DNA of 55,296 bases from Geobacter sp. (GTDB lineage Bacteria; Desulfobacterota; Desulfuromonadia; Geobacterales; Pseudopelobacteraceae). The stretch spans positions 1-55,296 of the forward strand of contig VFJW01000086.1 of assembly GCA_009885845.1 (NCBI GenBank), read 5' to 3'. Below the pieces are notes generated by a model. That model worked only from the letters and a program-made list of their open reading frames with translations, did no database searches and was not told the DNA's origin. The position numbers and the translations under genes were made by a program. Of the stretch, positions 1 to 10,475 are shown one piece after another; the stretch's first letter is position 1; every line of letters begins with the position of its first letter.

Positions 1-2474
<2,474 letters not shown>

Positions 2475-2547
2475 TTACTTTTTCTCCTTATGTTCTGAAT
2501 CTCTCGCCCTTGACTCTGCATGGATCTAACGGCATGGCCTCATCTGA

Positions 2548-2743
2548 ATAGACAAAAAACCGGCGCACGGAAAAGCCGTAACGCCGGTTTATATGGCCAT
2601 CAATCAGAATAATTGCTGACTGAAATCTTTATAATGAAGATATTTTTCTGTCTGAGCAATGTTGGAGCCACAATAGTACCCCTCCTGAAGCAATGCAGAG
2701 TGGTTAACTGCCTAACTATATCGTAGTTTTTGCGGAGTACAAG
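2548..2743 (-). ncRNA. Structured leader / RNA element, copy A
   Basis: About 190 nt between a candidate promoter (TTGTAC, 16-bp spacer, TATAGT, reading leftwards from 2742) and the kinase gene. It contains an 8-bp hairpin with one G.U pair (TCAGTCAG/CTGATTGA) and then an intrinsic terminator. A homologous element lies at 54084-54260 on the plus strand: both share CTTGTAC at the 5' side, a purine-rich AGGAGG/AGAGGTGG stretch, a TGGC..ACAT block, TCTTC, the hairpin with its G.U pair, and the terminator. A 23-codon ORF (GTG 2671 to stop 2600) sits behind AGGAGG and ends ten bases before the terminator. A riboswitch, attenuator or sRNA is possible. I cannot match it to a named family. Confidence 0.5.
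2554..2590 (-). terminator. Intrinsic terminator in the kinase leader
   Basis: On the minus strand a GC-rich stem (ACCGGCG pairing with CGCCGGT, extended by ACGG/CCGT) is followed by six T. It lies about 80 bases before the kinase start, downstream of the candidate promoter, so it could be either an attenuator of the kinase gene or the end of a short RNA. It also ends any read-through from the MFS gene upstream. Confidence 0.75.
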
Positions 2744-3094
2744 TACATATTAATTTTAAAAAGCGGATACATTTCAGTTTCTGAAAACGCAGGTGTCAAA
2801 ACAGACTGAGTCTTGGCTCCCGATTGTTTTAGCCAAATGCTGAAATTATGCTATTTTTCATTTGCCGGGATTGAAATCGTCATGCGGGAGTCCTCATTCC
2901 GATTCTAAATCAAGAGTGAAATCAAGGCGGCGAGGATTGAGGCGACGAAGGCATACAATCAGTATGTTGAGGAGCCTGGCCCTTATAAACAGGATAGTTC
3001 GTTAGCCGAAGTATTTCTGCCTGAAAACGCAGAAACTACTTCGTAACTTACTAAGACGAGCCAACGAAGATAGCGCCTTGATTTCGAATTGGTA
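2744..3094. repeat. Intergenic region with nested inverted repeats
   Basis: No gene seen. A perfect 12-bp inverted repeat (GAAATCAAGGCG at 2918-2929 and its complement at 3074-3085) encloses about 145 bases. Inside it is a second hairpin at 3007-3043 (CGAAGTATTTCTGC against GCAGAAACTACTTCG, one unpaired base). The layout resembles a non-coding dispersed repeat or MITE-like element. No target-site duplication was identified. Confidence 0.5.
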
Positions 3095-4336
3095 TCAGGC
3101 GTGACGAGGACGGGGCAGGAAGAGAGCGAGGACTGCTGCGAAAGTGGTCATCACTGCAGCAAGCAGATAGGCGCTCGTAAATCCGCCGGATGCGGCTCCG
3201 ATGATGCCGGCCACTGCAGGACCGACAGTCTGGCCGGCGGCGAAAAAGATGGTGATAGTTGAAAATGCGGCGGCGGCTCGCGACAACCCCAGGTAATCCG
3301 CTACGGCTGCTGCCATGATCGCCGGAATGGCAAAGACAGTCGATCCGTAGAGAACGACAGAAATCAGTAAGCCGATGCTGCCGACTTTGAAACCGGCCAG
3401 AAGATACACAATGCTTTGCAGAACAAACACCAGTGCCAGTCCCCTTTTTCGTCCGATCCTGTCCGAAAGCATGCCGAAGGCAACACCGGAAAAGAGACTG
3501 AAAAATCCGACCCAGGACCAGTATAATCCGGCCTTAGCCTCACTGAAGCCGTATTCGCGCACCATGGTGGTGACGATAAAAGTGCCGTAGACCATAAAAG
3601 TTGCGCCGAAGGCAAGGTAGAGAAAACCCAGCCGCATCAGGATCGCACCGTCACCTTTTTGCTCCTGGTGTGCGAAATGATCAGGAGATGGCGGTGTTGC
3701 CCTGCCAAGTGGCTCCAATCCTTTTTCCGCCGGGTGATTGCGTATCAGCCACGTTGCGAGGATGGTTACGATCAGGGCGATGACCCCCAGCAGCAGCCAA
3801 CTGGCCCTCCAGCCGTCTGCCCCGAAATTGCGGTTGAGGAGCGGCACGAACACCCCTGCAAGAATGATAGCGGCGCCACTGCCGCCAACCATGAGTCCGG
3901 CAGCTTTTCCGCGCTGGTCGCTACGGAACCAGTAACTGATCAGGACCATGGTGGGAATGTTAGCGAAGCCGGTTCCCATGCCGACCAGAAAGTAGAGAAA
4001 CAGTGGAGTGAAAAAACCACTGCTGACGCTGATTCCAAAAAGCGCGAGGGTGATAAGTGTCAGGCCGCCGGAAATAACGGCCCGTGGTTTGAAACGTCTT
4101 ATCAGCGTGGGGGCGAGAATCACTGACAGCAGATATCCGCAGAAGTTGCCGGTGCCGATGAAGCCCATGCGGTCATAGGGGAGGTCAAGTCCTGCCTGCA
4201 TGGAGGGGAGCAGCATGGTGAAGGCATACCGGGCCAGACCGATGCAGGCGAAAATGATAAGAAATCCGACACCGGCAATGATCCAGCCGTAGTGAAAAGA
4301 AGAAAAGAAGCGGTTATTTTCAGTTTCTTTGCTCAC
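3095..4336 (-). CDS. MFS transporter (YbfB/YjiJ-like)
   Basis: 413-residue inner-membrane transporter with about twelve hydrophobic helices and a charged central loop around residues 195-225 (GLEPLGRATPP...). The first half has the FHYGWIIAGVGFLIIF..GLARYAFTMLLP opening typical of YbfB/YjiJ or OFA-type MFS proteins; the second half carries the MFS loop GMLSDRIGRKRG. The substrate cannot be told from sequence. The start is GTG at 4336, with AAGGA eight bases upstream. It is divergent from glnD and separated from the kinase by a 600-base intergenic region. Confidence 0.8.
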   Translation of the reverse strand: MSKETENNRFFSSFHYGWIIAGVGFLIIFACIGLARYAFTMLLPSMQAGLDLPYDRMGFIGTGNFCGYLLSVILAPTLIRRFKPRAVISGGLTLITLALFGISVSSGFFTPLFLYFLVGMGTGFANIPTMVLISYWFRSDQRGKAAGLMVGGSGAAIILAGVFVPLLNRNFGADGWRASWLLLGVIALIVTILATWLIRNHPAEKGLEPLGRATPPSPDHFAHQEQKGDGAILMRLGFLYLAFGATFMVYGTFIVTTMVREYGFSEAKAGLYWSWVGFFSLFSGVAFGMLSDRIGRKRGLALVFVLQSIVYLLAGFKVGSIGLLISVVLYGSTVFAIPAIMAAAVADYLGLSRAAAAFSTITIFFAAGQTVGPAVAGIIGAASGGFTSAYLLAAVMTTFAAVLALFLPRPRHA

Positions 4337-4424
4337 TCAGTTTTTCCTTGAACATATTTGGACTGAGTCACAGTATCATACCGGAGTATGGCGGTTAAAG
4401 TTGTTTTATAGGTCGCTATAGCTT

Positions 4425-4453
4425 TTGACTCAATCACTCGTATGTCGTATAAT
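4425..4453 (+). promoter_or_regulatory. Sigma70 promoter of glnD
   Basis: TTGACT (4425-4430), 17-bp spacer, TATAAT (4448-4453), 47 bases before the glnD start. This is close to consensus. No NtrC or sigma54 site was noticed. Confidence 0.8.
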
Positions 4454-4500
4454 CCGCCGCCGGTCAGTTTCAGCTAATCACAGCTACACAAGGAACATGA

Positions 4501-7212
4501 ATGCAGTTTTTTATCGATCCTTATTTTCCCGACACAATCGATGCGGTCGGTGATGCCGGCATGGCCGGTTTTGATGAAAAGCGGCCGTTGTATCTCTCCG
4601 GCTGCAAGAATTTTCTGGCTAAATACCGCGAGGAAATCAGGCAGCTCCATCAGGATGGTGCCTCCGGCAGTGATGTAACCCATCTGCTCAGTGATATGAT
4701 GGACGAATTGAACAACAAACTGTTCCTCTCCATTATTTATGACCTGGGTGGCGGTAACGCCATGCTGGAGCATATTGCGCTGGTGGCGGTGGGGGGGTAT
4801 GGCCGCGGAGAGCTGAACCCCTACTCCGACATCGATATCATGTTTCTGCACGATGGCGTCCTGCCGGTTGCTACTGTTGAGGATATTGCTCAAAAACTGC
4901 TCTATTTCCTCTGGGATATGCGGCTGGATGTCGGTTATTCAGTGCGAATGACCGGTGACTGTATCGAAATGGCGGCGGCAGACGGAACCGTCAAGACTGC
5001 GTTAATGGATGCCCGTTTTCTTTCCGGCAGCCGCCCGCTGTTTGCAATCCTTACCAAGGTGATATTCAGTCAGATTCTGCCCAAATCAAGTGACTCGTTC
5101 ATAAAGGAAAAAGTGTCCGATATGAAGAGCCGCCGTGAAAAGTACGGCTCTACGGTCTATCTGCTGGAACCGAACCTTAAAGAAGGCGAAGGGGGACTTC
5201 GAGATCTGCAGACCGCCATCTGGGTGGCTCGCGTCAAGTACAAGTTCTCCGATCTGCGCGAGTTGATCATCAAGGGAATTGTGGACGATGAGGAACTGGA
5301 AACGTACCACGCGGCACTGGACTATCTCTGGCACATCCGCAATGAACTGCATTACTTCAACGGCCGTAAAAATGATCAGCTGACTTTTGATGCCCAGGTG
5401 CATCTGGCCGGTTTCCTCGGATATGAGGATGGCGTGCTGGTACTGGCGGTGGAAGATTTCATGCGGGATTATTACCGTCAGGCCAACAAGGTCGAACACT
5501 TTACCTCCAGCATGATTTCCCGCTGTATCTGGCGTGATGAGGGGGCCTTGAAAATATTGGGTTATTTTGTCCGAAGGCCTGTAGGGGAAGGCTGTTTCGT
5601 GATCAAGGGAGAATTGATCCTTCCGGATGAAACGGTTGTTGAAGGAAATCCGGGCATCATGATGAAGATATTCGAGCTGGCTCAAAAACATGGTGTCACC
5701 CTTAATGTCCGGGTGAAAGGGATTATCAGAAAAAATCTGGCGCTGATAAACGACAGATTCCGTCGCAATGTCGAGGTGAATCAGTCTTTTCTGAATATTC
5801 TGCGCTCAGCCAAAGGCGTTGCCGATACGCTGCGTCTGATGCATCATTTGGAGTTTTTGAATCGCTACATTCCGGAACTTGAGCATATCTACTGCAAAGT
5901 TCAGCACGACATCTATCATATCTACACAGTCGACATTCACACGCTTTTTGCCGTTGAGCAGGCCGAAAAGATGTTAAATGGAGAGTTTAAGGGGAATATG
6001 CCGCTTCCCTGCAAGGTTGCATCAGAAATCGGCAAGCCGGAATTGCTGATTCTGGCGGTACTTTTCCATGACATCGGCAAGGGGTCGGGAGGAGGGCACG
6101 CTGAGAAGGGCGGTGCCATGATTCCGCTGATTTCAGAACGGATGGGACTTTCCCTGGAGGAGAGTGAACGGCTGGAATTCCTGGTTCGGCAGCATCTGCT
6201 GTTTGCCCATATTTCCCAGCGTCGCGACCTGAATGACGAAAAAATGATTGCACTGTTTGCCCGTCAGATGAAAACCAGTGAGAATCTCAAGATGCTTTAT
6301 CTTCTTACCGTTGCAGACGTCCGGGCGGTTGGCTCAGATGTCTGGACAACCTGGAAAGCCTCTCTGTTTCAGGAGCTGTTTGAAAAGGCTTTCGCGATTC
6401 TCGACAGGGGCGGATTTCAGCAGGAGGCCAGCAGCGAACGGGTTACTTCCGTTATCAAAAAAGTTACCGCTATTCTGGAGGATGAACTCCCTGCCGCAGA
6501 GATTCTGTTTGAGCTCAAGGCCATGCCGGTACGACTCCTCCTCTCGAACCCGGCCACGTTGATAGCAGAGCACGTTCGCCTGCTGCTTGGTCTGGAACAA
6601 TCTGATATACTGCTACGTCTGACGCATCAGAAGGAAAGCGGCTATTCCGAGTATATTATCTGTGCCCGTGATATGCCGGGACTGTTTTCCCGGATTACCG
6701 GAGTCATGGCGGCCAACGGCATAAATATTCTCGGTGCTCAGATCAATACCAGTAATAACGGCAAGGTACTGGACATCCTGCAGGTTAATTCTCCGCAGGG
6801 GAATCTGATAACCGATTCGGCACGATGGGACAAGATTGAGCTTGATATGCGCCAGGCTATTCATGGAGAAGTGCGGGTCTCTACACTCGTCGCAAAAAGA
6901 AAACGCCCGACATTGCTGACGGTTCGTCCGGCACCACGCTTTGCGACCAAGGTTACTATTGATAATGAAGTTTCCGAAGAGTACACCGTTATTGATATTC
7001 TGACCCACGACAAGGTTGGACTGCTGTATCTGATTACCAGTACGCTGGCAGAAATGGGTCTGTATATCGGTGTCTCCAAGATTTCAACCAAGGTTGATCA
7101 GGTGGCAGACGTATTTTATGTGCGGGACATTTTCGGTCACAAAATCACCGCTCCTGAAAAGCTGACCGAAATTTGCAGCAAACTGATGTTCGCGATTGAT
7201 GAGTGGGTGTAG
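4501..7212 (+). CDS. glnD: [Protein-PII] uridylyltransferase / uridylyl-removing enzyme
   Basis: Bifunctional nitrogen sensor that uridylylates PII proteins when glutamine is low and removes UMP when it is high. At 903 residues it is full length. Order: nucleotidyltransferase domain with GGYGRGEL (about 98-105) and the D-I-D metal pair (110-112); the GlnD/PII-UTase motif LKEGEGGLRDLQTA (about 225); HD hydrolase with HDIGKG near 523; two C-terminal ACT domains (about 714-785 and 827-900) that bind glutamine. ATG 4501 is preceded by AAGGA; the upstream ATG at 4497 is in another frame and stops early. A sigma70 promoter lies at 4425. Not followed by an obvious nitrogen gene. Confidence 0.97.
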   Translation: MQFFIDPYFPDTIDAVGDAGMAGFDEKRPLYLSGCKNFLAKYREEIRQLHQDGASGSDVTHLLSDMMDELNNKLFLSIIYDLGGGNAMLEHIALVAVGGYGRGELNPYSDIDIMFLHDGVLPVATVEDIAQKLLYFLWDMRLDVGYSVRMTGDCIEMAAADGTVKTALMDARFLSGSRPLFAILTKVIFSQILPKSSDSFIKEKVSDMKSRREKYGSTVYLLEPNLKEGEGGLRDLQTAIWVARVKYKFSDLRELIIKGIVDDEELETYHAALDYLWHIRNELHYFNGRKNDQLTFDAQVHLAGFLGYEDGVLVLAVEDFMRDYYRQANKVEHFTSSMISRCIWRDEGALKILGYFVRRPVGEGCFVIKGELILPDETVVEGNPGIMMKIFELAQKHGVTLNVRVKGIIRKNLALINDRFRRNVEVNQSFLNILRSAKGVADTLRLMHHLEFLNRYIPELEHIYCKVQHDIYHIYTVDIHTLFAVEQAEKMLNGEFKGNMPLPCKVASEIGKPELLILAVLFHDIGKGSGGGHAEKGGAMIPLISERMGLSLEESERLEFLVRQHLLFAHISQRRDLNDEKMIALFARQMKTSENLKMLYLLTVADVRAVGSDVWTTWKASLFQELFEKAFAILDRGGFQQEASSERVTSVIKKVTAILEDELPAAEILFELKAMPVRLLLSNPATLIAEHVRLLLGLEQSDILLRLTHQKESGYSEYIICARDMPGLFSRITGVMAANGINILGAQINTSNNGKVLDILQVNSPQGNLITDSARWDKIELDMRQAIHGEVRVSTLVAKRKRPTLLTVRPAPRFATKVTIDNEVSEEYTVIDILTHDKVGLLYLITSTLAEMGLYIGVSKISTKVDQVADVFYVRDIFGHKITAPEKLTEICSKLMFAIDEWV

Positions 7213-7250
7213 TGGCAGTTTTGAATTTTGACCCAACTGCGGGCCTAAAG

Positions 7251-7325
7251 AATTTTGAATTTTGAATTTTGAATTTTGAATTGAAAAGTGAAAAGTGAAA
7301 AGTGAAAAGTGACGAGTGACGAGTG
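7251..7325 (+). repeat. Three consecutive heptamer tandem repeats
   Basis: AATTTTG x4 (7251-7278), a partial unit, AAAAGTG x4 (7284-7311), then ACGAGTG x2 plus a partial copy (7312-7330). All have a 7-bp period. They resemble the short tandemly repeated repetitive heptamers described in cyanobacteria. The tract fills the gap between glnD and the next gene and ends at that gene's ribosome-binding region. Confidence 0.9.
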
Positions 7326-7340
7326 ACGAAGGGGTGGACG

Positions 7341-8279
7341 TTGGAAGAGTTTATAAAGATTGTTTTGGCCTCCGGAAGAACCGCACTTGAGCTGGCGTTG
7401 TATGTGCTGCTGCCGGTGCTGGTGATCATGATGGCGCTGATGAAAGTCGTCGAGGCGCGTGGACTTCTGGCCCTTGTTGCCAGAGCTATTCAGCCGGTTC
7501 TCCGCTTGTTCGGTGTTCCCGGTGCGGGCGTATTTGCCATGCTGCAGTTGCTGCTGGTTAGTTTTGCGGCTCCGGTTGCCACTCTTTCCATTATGGAAAA
7601 GGACGGTACTGCCCGGCGCAGAATAGCTGCAACCCTTGCAATGCTGTTCACGATGTCGCAGGCAAACGCGGTATTTCCGCTGGTGGCTGTCGGTTTGAAT
7701 CTGGGTATCATCATGGCGACTTCGGTGGTTGGTGGTCTTGTTTCCGCAGCGCTAACGTATTACATTTTTGCCCGTTCGATCGATGGAGGCGAATCCGTCA
7801 CGGTTTCTGACGATTCCCTGCCTCAGAGTTCAGCTAAAAAATCACTGCTTACTATTATGATAGGAGGCGGTCAGGAGGCGGTTCAGGTCATTCTCGGCGC
7901 CATTCCAATGCTGATTCTGGCTATTTTCGTGGTGAATATTCTCAAGGCCACCGGTGCCATTTCCGGACTAGAGGTGTTTCTGGCACCGCTTTTCGGTATG
8001 ATCGGCGTTCCTGCAGTGGCGGTGCTGCCGATTGCCACTAAATATCTGGCCGGTGGAACGGCGATGATGGGAGTTACGCTCAATCTTGTGAAAGAGGGAG
8101 CTATCACCATTCAGGAACTGAACCGCATGGCCGGTTTTATCATAAACCCCTGTGACATTGTTGGTGTAGCGGTACTGATCTCCGCCGGGACGCGCTGCAC
8201 TTCGGTAGTCAGGCCCGCCATAGCCGGTGCGGCGATCGGGATCATTGCCCGAGGAATACTGCACCTGCTGATTTTCTGA
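7341..8279 (+). CDS. Gate-domain (nucleoside recognition) membrane protein
   Basis: About 312 residues with roughly eight hydrophobic helices and two Gate (nucleoside-recognition, PF07670-like) halves: residues about 20-130 (LVIMMALMKVVEARGLLALVA..) and 180-290 (LGAIPMLILAIFVVNIL). Related proteins include SpmA/SpmB and other transporters of unknown substrate; I cannot name one here. I chose TTG 7341 because AAGGGG lies six bases upstream; a GTG at 7323 is in frame but sits inside the heptamer repeat. It probably follows glnD in transcription. Confidence 0.75.
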   Translation: MEEFIKIVLASGRTALELALYVLLPVLVIMMALMKVVEARGLLALVARAIQPVLRLFGVPGAGVFAMLQLLLVSFAAPVATLSIMEKDGTARRRIAATLAMLFTMSQANAVFPLVAVGLNLGIIMATSVVGGLVSAALTYYIFARSIDGGESVTVSDDSLPQSSAKKSLLTIMIGGGQEAVQVILGAIPMLILAIFVVNILKATGAISGLEVFLAPLFGMIGVPAVAVLPIATKYLAGGTAMMGVTLNLVKEGAITIQELNRMAGFIINPCDIVGVAVLISAGTRCTSVVRPAIAGAAIGIIARGILHLLIF

Positions 8280-8287
8280 TTCGTCGT

Positions 8288-8419
8288 TTACTTGTTCTTC
8301 AGCTCTTTCACGCGTTTTTCTTTTCTGCGACGCAAGGTTGCCCGGGTGCCAAAAAAGATGCCTGCGGCCGTTAATACCCAGATAGTTATAGTGACTGCTG
8401 TTTCGCTTGTTGTTATCAT
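8288..8419 (-). CDS. 43-residue small single-pass membrane protein
   Basis: Too short for most gene callers. ATG 8419 has AAGGAG eight bases upstream. The protein has a short Thr-rich N-terminus, one hydrophobic helix (ITIWVLTAAGIFFGT, about residues 11-25) and a highly basic tail rich in Arg/Lys (RRRKEKRVKELKNK). The charge pattern predicts an N-out/C-in helix anchored by the basic tail. It is convergent with the Gate-domain gene and divergent from xerD. Function unknown. The good Shine-Dalgarno, clean transmembrane pattern and isolated position argue for a real gene. Confidence 0.65.
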   Translation of the reverse strand: MITTSETAVTITIWVLTAAGIFFGTRATLRRRKEKRVKELKNK

Positions 8420-8522
8420 ATGCGGAACTCCTTATTGCAACTAAAAGTATGTATTCATTCTGTCACTGAATCAGCCGGATTGCCTTGATACAGGTCAAGT
8501 CGGAGAAGTATGGAGAATATGA

Positions 8523-9410
8523 TTGAACGACTTCCTTGATCTCTTTATATCGTATCTTACGGTTGAAAAAGGTCTCTCTGCTAATACCCGGAGTGCCTAC
8601 AGCCGTGATCTTGCCCGTTATCTCGATTTTCTCGAGAAGTCAGGGCGACAGAAAACGTCAGATGTTCATCCGGCAGATATAGCCGCTTTTATGGTTTCCC
8701 TGCAGAAAATGTCTATCGGCCCGCGCAGTCGTGGCCGCTGTCTGTCGGCCATCCGGATGTTCCATAAATTTTTGATGATTGAAAACTACGCAGACTGTAA
8801 CCCGGCTACGATCATCGAAGCACCTCGTACGCTGCATAAATTGCCACAATTTCTCGACAGTCGCGAAGTCGATGCCCTGTTTGCTTCCTGTCAGGGGGAG
8901 CGGGGCGAAAATGTCCGCGATCTGGCCATGCTGGAACTGCTCTACGCCACCGGTCTGCGGGTGTCTGAACTGGTGCATCTCACGTTGCGTGAAGTCAATC
9001 TTGATTCCGGTTATCTGATGACGGTGGGGAAGGGGAATAAGGAACGTCTGGTGCCGATCGGTGAATCTGCCCGTGTCCGGGTTGCGGTGTATCTCGATGC
9101 TGTTCGCGGCAAACAGGACCCGCAGCGACTGAATCAGTACCTGTTTTTATCCCGACTGGGAGCGGCAATGAGTCGACAGGCGTTCTGGAACATTATCAAG
9201 AAGCGGGCCTTGATGGCCGCTATCCGGAAAAACATCTCGCCACACACTCTGCGCCACTCCTTTGCCACCCATCTACTGGAAAACGGTGCTGACCTGCGCA
9301 GCGTACAGATCATGCTGGGGCACGCCGATCTTGCCAGTACCCAGATATATACGCACGTTACCCGGGAGAGGTTGAAACGGCTGCACCAGCAGATTCATCC
9401 GCGGGGGTGA
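8523..9410 (+). CDS. xerD: Site-specific tyrosine recombinase, XerD-like
   Basis: 295 residues, the usual XerC/XerD length. N-terminal SAM-like core-binding domain (about 1-90: VEKGLSANTRSAYSRDLARY). Catalytic domain with Arg in TGLRVSELV (about 145), Lys in GKGNKERLVP (about 172), HTLRHSFATHLLENGADLR (about 240) and LGHADLASTQIYTHV containing the nucleophilic Tyr (about 276). Resolves chromosome dimers at dif with its partner. Start is TTG 8523 behind GGAGAA. XerD is favoured over XerC by overall resemblance; the assignment is not certain. Confidence 0.9.
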   Translation: MNDFLDLFISYLTVEKGLSANTRSAYSRDLARYLDFLEKSGRQKTSDVHPADIAAFMVSLQKMSIGPRSRGRCLSAIRMFHKFLMIENYADCNPATIIEAPRTLHKLPQFLDSREVDALFASCQGERGENVRDLAMLELLYATGLRVSELVHLTLREVNLDSGYLMTVGKGNKERLVPIGESARVRVAVYLDAVRGKQDPQRLNQYLFLSRLGAAMSRQAFWNIIKKRALMAAIRKNISPHTLRHSFATHLLENGADLRSVQIMLGHADLASTQIYTHVTRERLKRLHQQIHPRG

Positions 9411-9520
9411 AGCGTAACCCCACCTGTCCTCCCCTTACATAAAGTGAGGGACGCGAGGATGCAGCAGTGGTTGTATTGAATTTGCTGATTTTATTTCGAC
9501 GTTGCCTTCTCTTTTAAGCT

Positions 9521-9541
9521 CCCCTCTTAAGATAAGAGGGG
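9521..9541. repeat. Short perfect hairpin repeat
   Basis: CCCCTCTTA / TAAGAGGGG with a three-base loop, between xerD and the convergent vapC. It has no T-run after it, so it is a weak terminator candidate. It looks like a dispersed CCCTCTT repeat. The rest of 9411-9607 holds nothing recognisable. Confidence 0.5.
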
Positions 9542-9607
9542 TCGGGGGGAGTTATGAGATATAAGAAAGAGGTATGTTCTCCGGAAAATAGTTTCTCATG
9601 CCAACGA

Positions 9608-10009
9608 TCAATACGTTACGACAACATCAACTGCTATATTGTTCGCAACTCCTGCCAGTCGGCCATCGTTTGTCCAGAGCTCCGTACAGTTATGAAACCT
9701 TGCGGTTGCAAGATGGAGCGCGTCAGGCGTTTTGATCCCAAAGTCCGCCCGAAGTCGTGTTGCTTCTTTATACACGGCATCAGGTATTTCAAGCTTTAGA
9801 TTCAGAGAGAAAAACCGGCTGAACTTGTCGAGCAGATCATTGCGTTTCAGGCGAAGCGGCAACACAAGGCATTCAAGCTCTGTCAACGGGCTGTAGCAAA
9901 TGATCCCGTCACTTTCAGCTAACTTGTCTTCAATTGCGGCAGCATATGCGGGATGCTCCTCAACCAGATAGATTGCGATGCACGAATCAAGATAGATCTT
10001 CCGCATCAT
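9608..10009 (-). CDS. vapC: PIN-domain toxin, VapC family (module 1)
   Basis: About 133 residues. PIN-type ribonuclease toxin with conserved acidic residues: Asp in IYLDSC at the N-terminus, Glu in PLTELECL, Asp in KTPDALHLA and Asp in TNDGRLA. I chose ATG 10009 because it overlaps the antitoxin stop as ATGA; an in-frame ATG at 10015 would add two residues. Forms a type II toxin-antitoxin pair with the gene upstream. Cleavage target unknown. Confidence 0.85.
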   Translation of the reverse strand: MMRKIYLDSCIAIYLVEEHPAYAAAIEDKLAESDGIICYSPLTELECLVLPLRLKRNDLLDKFSRFFSLNLKLEIPDAVYKEATRLRADFGIKTPDALHLATARFHNCTELWTNDGRLAGVANNIAVDVVVTY

Positions 10010-10344
10010 TCCCATGCCTCACGCTCTTCGCGTATCTGGTTGTCAATTTCCTCCGAAGACAACTGTGTGGCAGCTGTAATCCGGTTTTTCTTCAAAAAAT
10101 CCAGCAATACAGAGCTGTTTCCGGCGATGTCATTTGAAGTCGTGGTTGATGTCGCTGCCGCCATTTCGCCCGCTTTTTCCAGGCGTTCATACACATCCGC
10201 TGCAACCAAAACCGCTTCCAGGCGGTTGTTTCTGATGATGGCGACTTTTTCGCGCTGGTGCCGCACCACACTACTTAATACCGCACCAAAATTTCGCACC
10301 ACATCGCTGGACGACATGATTTCTTCACGTGCATAATGTGCCAT
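10006..10344 (-). CDS. Phd/YefM-like antitoxin of module 1
   Basis: 112 residues. The N-terminal half (REEIMSSSDVVRNFGAVLSSV, then KVAIIRNNRLEAVLVAADVYERL) matches the Phd/YefM DNA-binding fold. The C-terminal part, ending in SSEEIDNQIREEREAWE, is the acidic toxin-binding tail. ATG 10344 has AAGGAG nine bases upstream; a longer reading from 10374 lacks such a site. Overlaps vapC by four bases. An inverted repeat upstream (10363-10403) is the likely autoregulatory operator. Confidence 0.8.
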   Translation of the reverse strand: MAHYAREEIMSSSDVVRNFGAVLSSVVRHQREKVAIIRNNRLEAVLVAADVYERLEKAGEMAAATSTTTSNDIAGNSSVLLDFLKKNRITAATQLSSEEIDNQIREEREAWE

Positions 10345-10362
10345 GGCTCGTAACTCCTTGCT

Positions 10363-10403
10363 TGAAATATGCACTAAATTATACGCAATATTTCATGTAT
10401 TGC
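10363..10403 (-). promoter_or_regulatory. Palindromic operator candidate of TA module 1
   Basis: Two overlapping inverted repeats: TGAAATAT (10363-10370) with ATATTTCA (10388-10395), and GCAATA-7-TATTGC (10385-10403). They lie immediately upstream of the antitoxin start, in an AT-rich stretch that would carry its promoter. Confidence 0.5.
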
Positions 10404-10475
10404 AATGGCTATTTACGCACTATTCCAGATAGAATGTGTGCCGAAAACGGCAATAGGGCATATTTATTGATTAGA

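Noticed and set aside
2548..2743. GEMM cyclic di-GMP riboswitch, common in Geobacter
   Set aside because: The conserved GEMM blocks (GGGCAAACC and GACGCAAAGCC types) are not present in either copy of the element.
7251..7330. CRISPR-like repeat
   Set aside because: The repeats are 7-bp head-to-tail units with no spacers.
8523..9410. Mobile-element integrase
   Set aside because: Length, motifs and absence of neighbouring phage or plasmid genes fit a chromosomal XerD.
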